NCBI GenBank assembly: GCA_003561835.1
Contig: PWVN01000073.1
Span: 1-15,002 of the forward strand
Direction of reading: 5' to 3'
From: Syntrophomonadaceae bacterium
Lineage (GTDB): Bacteria > Bacillota > Dethiobacteria > PWVN01
DNA length: 15,002 bases
Part shown: piece after piece, positions 12,140 through 15,002 of the stretch
Layout: each line of letters begins with the position of its first letter
Numbering within the stretch: position 1 is the first letter of the stretch
The notes under the pieces: model-generated
The model's input: only the letters and a program-made list of their open reading frames with translations
Databases searched by the model: none
What the model was told of the DNA's origin: nothing
Translations under genes and position numbers: made by a program

Positions 12140-12646
12140 GTGGAAAACATCATTTTAACGGGTTTTATGGGCACCGGTAAGACCACCGTGGGCCGCATCC
12201 TGGCCGGTGAGCTTGAATGCCCCTATGTGGATATCGACGAGATGATCGCCGCCGGGGAAGGGAGAAGCATCCAGGCCATCTTCAGCGAGGAGGGCGAAGG
12301 CGTATTCCGCCAGCTGGAAAGCCGGGCCCTGGCAGAGGTCCTCTCACGGAAGGGCCAGGTGGTCTCCACGGGTGGGGGGGCAATGCTGCAGAACCGGGAG
12401 GCCCTGGAAGCCGGGGGGGTCCTCATCTGCCTGACGGCCTCGCCCCGGGAGATTGTCCGGCGGCTGCAGGACGGGGGAGGGCGGCCCCTGCTGGCGGGGG
12501 ACCTGGAAAAAAGGGTCGAGGGTATCCTGGCGGAGCGCCGGGCCCTTTATGCCGGCATTCCCAGGAGGATCGATACGGAGGGAAAAGCGCCCCGGCAGGT
12601 GGCGGCAGAAATCCTGGACCTTTTGACTGAAGAAGGGGTAATCTAA
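12140..12646 (+). CDS. aroK: Shikimate kinase AroK
   Basis: Phosphorylates shikimate to shikimate 3-phosphate with ATP, in the cytoplasm. It has 168 residues, the usual length, from GTG 12140, which follows GAGGAGGG (12123-12130). An in-frame ATG at 12062 would add 26 residues of unrelated Gly/Pro-rich sequence before the P-loop. Walker A GFMGTGKT is at 8-15, shikimate-binding D33 is in DIDEMI, R57 in VFRQLE, the STGGG loop at 76-80, and the lid arginine R115 in GRPLL. All catalytic elements are present. It lies 129 bases after the pilus operon with no visible terminator between, so read-through is possible. aroB, often adjacent to aroK, is absent here. Confidence 0.95.
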   Translation: MENIILTGFMGTGKTTVGRILAGELECPYVDIDEMIAAGEGRSIQAIFSEEGEGVFRQLESRALAEVLSRKGQVVSTGGGAMLQNREALEAGGVLICLTASPREIVRRLQDGGGRPLLAGDLEKRVEGILAERRALYAGIPRRIDTEGKAPRQVAAEILDLLTEEGVI

Positions 12647-12664
12647 AATAAAAGGGGTTTTTTG

Positions 12665-12702
12665 TGGTAGAATAGGGGGAGGGGGGCAGGAAATATTTTC
12701 TG
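12665..12702 (+). promoter_or_regulatory. Extended -10 promoter upstream of aroQ with near-palindrome at the start site
   Basis: TGGTAGAAT (12665-12673) resembles the extended -10 upstream of yqeG (TGGTATAAT); no -35 match lies 17 bp upstream. Transcription would start near 12680, giving a leader of about 93 bases. A 16-bp near-palindrome, CAGGAAATATTTTCTG (12687-12702), with one wobble, sits just downstream of the expected start, in a position where a repressor could act. No regulator is assigned. Confidence 0.5.
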
Positions 12703-12772
12703 GGCCGCGAAATAGAAAATAGTCTGAAAAAGACAGGTTACATAAACAACGGAAAAAGAAAGGCGTTTATTT

Positions 12773-13234
12773 ATGAAAAAGAGAATTCTTGTCATCCACG
12801 GGCCGAACCTCAACCTGCTGGGGCAGCGGGAGACGGACGTGTACGGATACGCTACCCTGGAAGCCATCGATTCGGAGCTTTTGAGGGAGGCGGGAGAGCT
12901 GGGGCTGGAGCTGGAGACCTTCCAGTCCAACCACGAAGGGGCCTTGGTGGACCGCATTCAGGAGGCTTCGGGGAAGGTGGACTTCATCATTTTTAATCCG
13001 GCGGCCTTCACCCACTACAGCGTTAGCCTGCGGGATGCCCTGCAGGCCGTAAAGATCCCTGTCATCGAGGTTCACCTGTCCAACATCTACCGGCGGGAGG
13101 ACTTCCGGCGCCACTCCCTGATCGCCCCCGCAGCTCTGGGGCAGATCTGCGGCCTCGGCCCCCTGGGGTACAGGCTGGCCCTTCGGGCCGCCCGGGAATA
13201 CCTGGAGAGGGATAAGGAGGCGGACAGGCCATAA
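12773..13234 (+). CDS. aroQ: Type II 3-dehydroquinate dehydratase AroQ
   Basis: Dehydrates 3-dehydroquinate to 3-dehydroshikimate, the step before AroE. The protein has 153 residues, normal for the dodecameric type II enzyme. GPNLNLLGQRE (10-20) carries the lid arginine R19, and catalytic Y24 is in DVYG. QSNHEG is at 51-56, NPAAFTHYS at 75-83 with N75 and H81, and EVHLSNIYRREDFR at 99-112 with catalytic H101. The ATG start has a modest ribosome site (AAGAAAGG). Its TAA stop overlaps the apparent ATA start of the next gene, whereas the usual clostridial arrangement would be an ATGA overlap. Bacillus has the same order (yqhS, yqhT, efp). Confidence 0.96.
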   Translation: MKKRILVIHGPNLNLLGQRETDVYGYATLEAIDSELLREAGELGLELETFQSNHEGALVDRIQEASGKVDFIIFNPAAFTHYSVSLRDALQAVKIPVIEVHLSNIYRREDFRRHSLIAPAALGQICGLGPLGYRLALRAAREYLERDKEADRP

Positions 13235-14295
13235 AGCGAATCGAGGGACTACGGAAGAAGCTCAAAGATTTGCAACTGGACGGCATCCTGGTGACGGAGC
13301 GGGTGAATTACCGGTACCTGACGGGTTTCACCGGGTCCCGGGGGTATCTGCTGGTCCTTAAGGGGGAAGCCTGCCTCTTCACGGACTTTCGCTATACCCA
13401 GCAGGCCGGGGAGCAGGTGCCGGGCCTGGAAATCCGGGAAATCGGTAACCGCTGGGTGGAGGAAATCCATGAGTACCTCGGCGAAAAAAAAGTGGAGGAG
13501 TTGGGCCTGGAGAAGGATTACCTCAGCTACCAGCTTTTTGACCTCCTGAGGGATAAATGGGCGGATATCAAGCTCCGTCCGGAAGAGAAATTGACGGCGG
13601 CCCTGCGGTCCCTGAAGGACCCGGAGGAAGTGTCGGTCATCCAGGAATCCGTAGACCTGGCAGACCGGGCCTTCACCTACATCCTGGGCGAGCTGAAGCC
13701 CGGCGTCAGGGAGCGGGATATCGCCCTGAAGTTGGAGTTCTTCCTGCGGGAGGCGGGGGCTTCGGAACGCTCCTTCGACTTCATCGTGGCCTCGGGAAAG
13801 CGGGGGGCCATGCCCCACGGTGTGGCCTCGGAGAAGGCCCTGGAGGAGGGGGATCTGGTCACCCTGGATTTTGGCGGTGTTTTTCAGGGGTATTGCTCCG
13901 ACATCACCCGCACCCTTTCCCTGGGGAAGGCGGGGGACCGGGAGCGGGAGATCTACCGGCTGGTCAAAGAGGGCCAGGAACGGGGCCTGGCCGCCGTCAG
14001 GCCGGGAGTCACGGGGGAAGAGGCCGACAAAGTGGTCCGGGATTTCTTTGTGGAAGCAGGATACGGGAAATGTTTCGGCCACGGCCTGGGCCACGGGGTG
14101 GGACTGGAGGTCCACGAGGCGCCCCGCCTGGCGCCGACGGCCGTTGACCGGCTGGAAGCGGGTATGATTGTCACCGTTGAGCCGGGCATCTACATCCCGG
14201 ACTTCGGCGGGGTGAGGATTGAGGACATGGTGCTGGTCACCGGGGATGGCTGCCGGGTCTTGACCGGGAGCAGCAAGGAATTTATGGAGCTGTAG
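13231..14295 (+). CDS. M24 family Xaa-Pro aminopeptidase, apparent ATA start
   Basis: Metallopeptidase removing N-terminal residues before proline; the YqhT/PepP-type gene that normally precedes efp. The conserved reading frame (KRIEGLRKKLKDLQLDGIL) begins at 13231, where the codon is ATA, 10 bases after AAGGAGG (13214-13220) and overlapping the aroQ stop as ATAA. No ATG, GTG, TTG or CTG lies between the in-frame stop at 13213-13215 and TTG 13270. The conservative start is therefore TTG 13270, which removes 13 family-typical residues and has only a weak ribosome site. Numbered from that TTG: creatinase N-domain with RYLTGFTGSRG at 15-25; metal ligands D200, D211, H271 (in HGLGHGVGLEVHE), E304 (in VEPGIY) and E318 (in RIEDM). 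All five ligands are present, so the enzyme looks active. Confidence 0.9.
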   Translation: MKRIEGLRKKLKDLQLDGILVTERVNYRYLTGFTGSRGYLLVLKGEACLFTDFRYTQQAGEQVPGLEIREIGNRWVEEIHEYLGEKKVEELGLEKDYLSYQLFDLLRDKWADIKLRPEEKLTAALRSLKDPEEVSVIQESVDLADRAFTYILGELKPGVRERDIALKLEFFLREAGASERSFDFIVASGKRGAMPHGVASEKALEEGDLVTLDFGGVFQGYCSDITRTLSLGKAGDREREIYRLVKEGQERGLAAVRPGVTGEEADKVVRDFFVEAGYGKCFGHGLGHGVGLEVHEAPRLAPTAVDRLEAGMIVTVEPGIYIPDFGGVRIEDMVLVTGDGCRVLTGSSKEFMEL

Positions 14296-14317
14296 CGCAA
14301 CCAAAGGAGGTCTTCTA

Positions 14318-14875
14318 TTGATTTCTACCAACGATTTTCACACCGGCGTCACCATAGAACTCGAAGGAGAAATCTATACCGTGGTGGATTTTCAGCATGT
14401 CAAGCCGGGGAAAGGCTCGGCCTTTGTCCGCAGCAAGCTGAAGAATATCCGGACCGGGTCCGTCACCGAAAAGACGTTCCGGGCCGGGGAGAAGGTCGCC
14501 AGGGCTCATTTGGAGCGCAAGAAGATGCAGTATCTTTACAGCAGCGGCAGCGATTTCTTTTTCATGGATACGGAAACCTATGACCAGTTGAGCCTGGACG
14601 AGAAGCAGCTGGAGAATGCTGTCAAGTACCTGATCGAAAACATGGAAATCGATGTGGCCCAGTACAAGGGGGAGGTTGTGGGGGTAGAGGTACCCATGTT
14701 CGTGGAGCTGAAGGTGGTGGAGACGGACCCGGGGTTCAAGGGAGATACGGCTTCGGGAGGTTCCAAACCGGCCAAGCTGGAAACCGGTCTGATGATCCAG
14801 GTGCCCTTCTTTATCAACGAGGGGGACAGGGTCCGGGTGGATACCCGGACAGCGGCGTATATGGAGAGGGTTTGA
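14318..14875 (+). CDS. efp: Translation elongation factor P
   Basis: Binds ribosomes stalled at polyproline and promotes peptide bond formation. The protein has 185 residues in the usual three beta-barrel domains. The start is TTG 14318, placed 6 bases after a near-perfect AAAGGAGGT (14303-14311); no ATG or GTG is nearby in frame. Domain I has the tip loop KPGKGSAF with K32, the residue modified in many bacteria (5-aminopentanol in Bacillus; modification here unknown). The C-terminal signature is GLMIQVPFFINEGDRVRVDTRT. It follows the M24 peptidase by 22 bases and is probably co-transcribed. Many products encoded here contain Pro runs, including the PilX-like protein (EQPPEPEQ). Confidence 0.97.
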   Translation: MISTNDFHTGVTIELEGEIYTVVDFQHVKPGKGSAFVRSKLKNIRTGSVTEKTFRAGEKVARAHLERKKMQYLYSSGSDFFFMDTETYDQLSLDEKQLENAVKYLIENMEIDVAQYKGEVVGVEVPMFVELKVVETDPGFKGDTASGGSKPAKLETGLMIQVPFFINEGDRVRVDTRTAAYMERV

Positions 14876-14919
14876 CAGGAATACTAATTCGGTGCATGCA
14901 AAAAAAGGAGGTATAATTC

Positions 14920-15002
14920 ATGGATGACCTGAAATCCAAGGTGGCTTACCTGAACGGTCTGGCCAACGGGCTGAACATCACAGAGGACACGAAGGAAGGC
15001 AA
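14920..15002 (+). CDS. CD1247-type clostridial protein, N-terminal fragment cut by window end
   Basis: ATG 14920 lies 8 bases after AAAGGAGGT (14904-14911). The 27 visible residues (MDDLKSKVAYLNGLANGL, then NITEDTKEG) resemble the N-terminal domain called CD1247, a clostridial family of unknown function often found between efp and the spoIIIA sporulation operon. Assignment is from memory of the motif (KVAYLxGLAxGL with ED(T/S)KEGK) on a short fragment. If it is right, spoIIIAA should follow outside the window. Confidence 0.65.
   Translation, partial: MDDLKSKVAYLNGLANGLNITEDTKEG

Noticed and set aside
12620..12664. Terminator at the end of aroK (CCTTTT/AAAAGG before a T run)
   Set aside because: The arms are only 6 A/T-rich bases with a loop of nearly 30 bases, too weak to call.
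1..15002. CRISPR array, tRNA, rRNA or complete insertion sequence
   Set aside because: No regularly spaced repeats, no tRNA or rRNA signatures and no transposase frame were seen in the window.

Overview
The window is GC-rich (by eye roughly 60-65% G+C) and reads as chromosome of an endospore-forming, Gram-positive anaerobe of the class Clostridia. Evidence: an uninterrupted sporulation sigma factor sigK with its own sigma-K/sigma-E-type promoter, strong AGGAGG-type ribosome binding sites, frequent GTG/TTG starts, and the gene order aroQ - M24 peptidase - efp, shared with Bacillus (yqhS-yqhT-efp). No genus can be assigned from sequence alone. All convincing genes are on the + strand.

Region by region. 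(1) 1-1553: 3' part of a class B penicillin-binding protein. (2) 1554-2503: a hairpin-rich intergenic stretch, then sigK with a mother-cell promoter and a terminator. (3) 2531-3145: a short tandem repeat, a housekeeping promoter and a YqeG-type HAD phosphatase with its own terminator. (4) 3184-3715: a small self-contained unit of two unrecognised short genes, with a sigma-E-like promoter upstream, a hairpin over the second ribosome binding site, and a terminator. (5) 3805-4665: aroE. (6) 4666-5042: a 377-base gap with an inverted repeat and a strong terminator. (7) 5043-12010: a type IV pilus operon: extension ATPase (pilB-like), retraction ATPase (pilT), platform protein (pilC), a GspG/PilA-like pilin, three further prepilin-like proteins and one PilX/GspK-like protein. 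No prepilin peptidase, PilM/N/O or secretin gene is present; a secretin is not expected in a single-membrane cell. (8) 12140-14875: aroK, aroQ, an M24 aminopeptidase and efp. (9) 14920-end: start of a CD1247-type clostridial protein.

The pilus operon is thus placed between aroE and aroK/aroQ, three shikimate-pathway genes. Inside it, the ATPases are separated by an AT-rich spacer with repeats, and the pilin gene is followed by an AT-rich spacer with interleaved complementary segments; both could set unequal expression of operon parts.

The most unusual single observation is at 13231: the M24 peptidase appears to begin with ATA overlapping the aroQ stop (ATAA), where an ordinary ATGA overlap would be expected. 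I found no clearly novel multi-gene system. The other points of interest are the sporulation promoters, the small-gene unit, the structured intergenic regions, and the divergent PilX-like protein with a Pro/Glu-rich insert.
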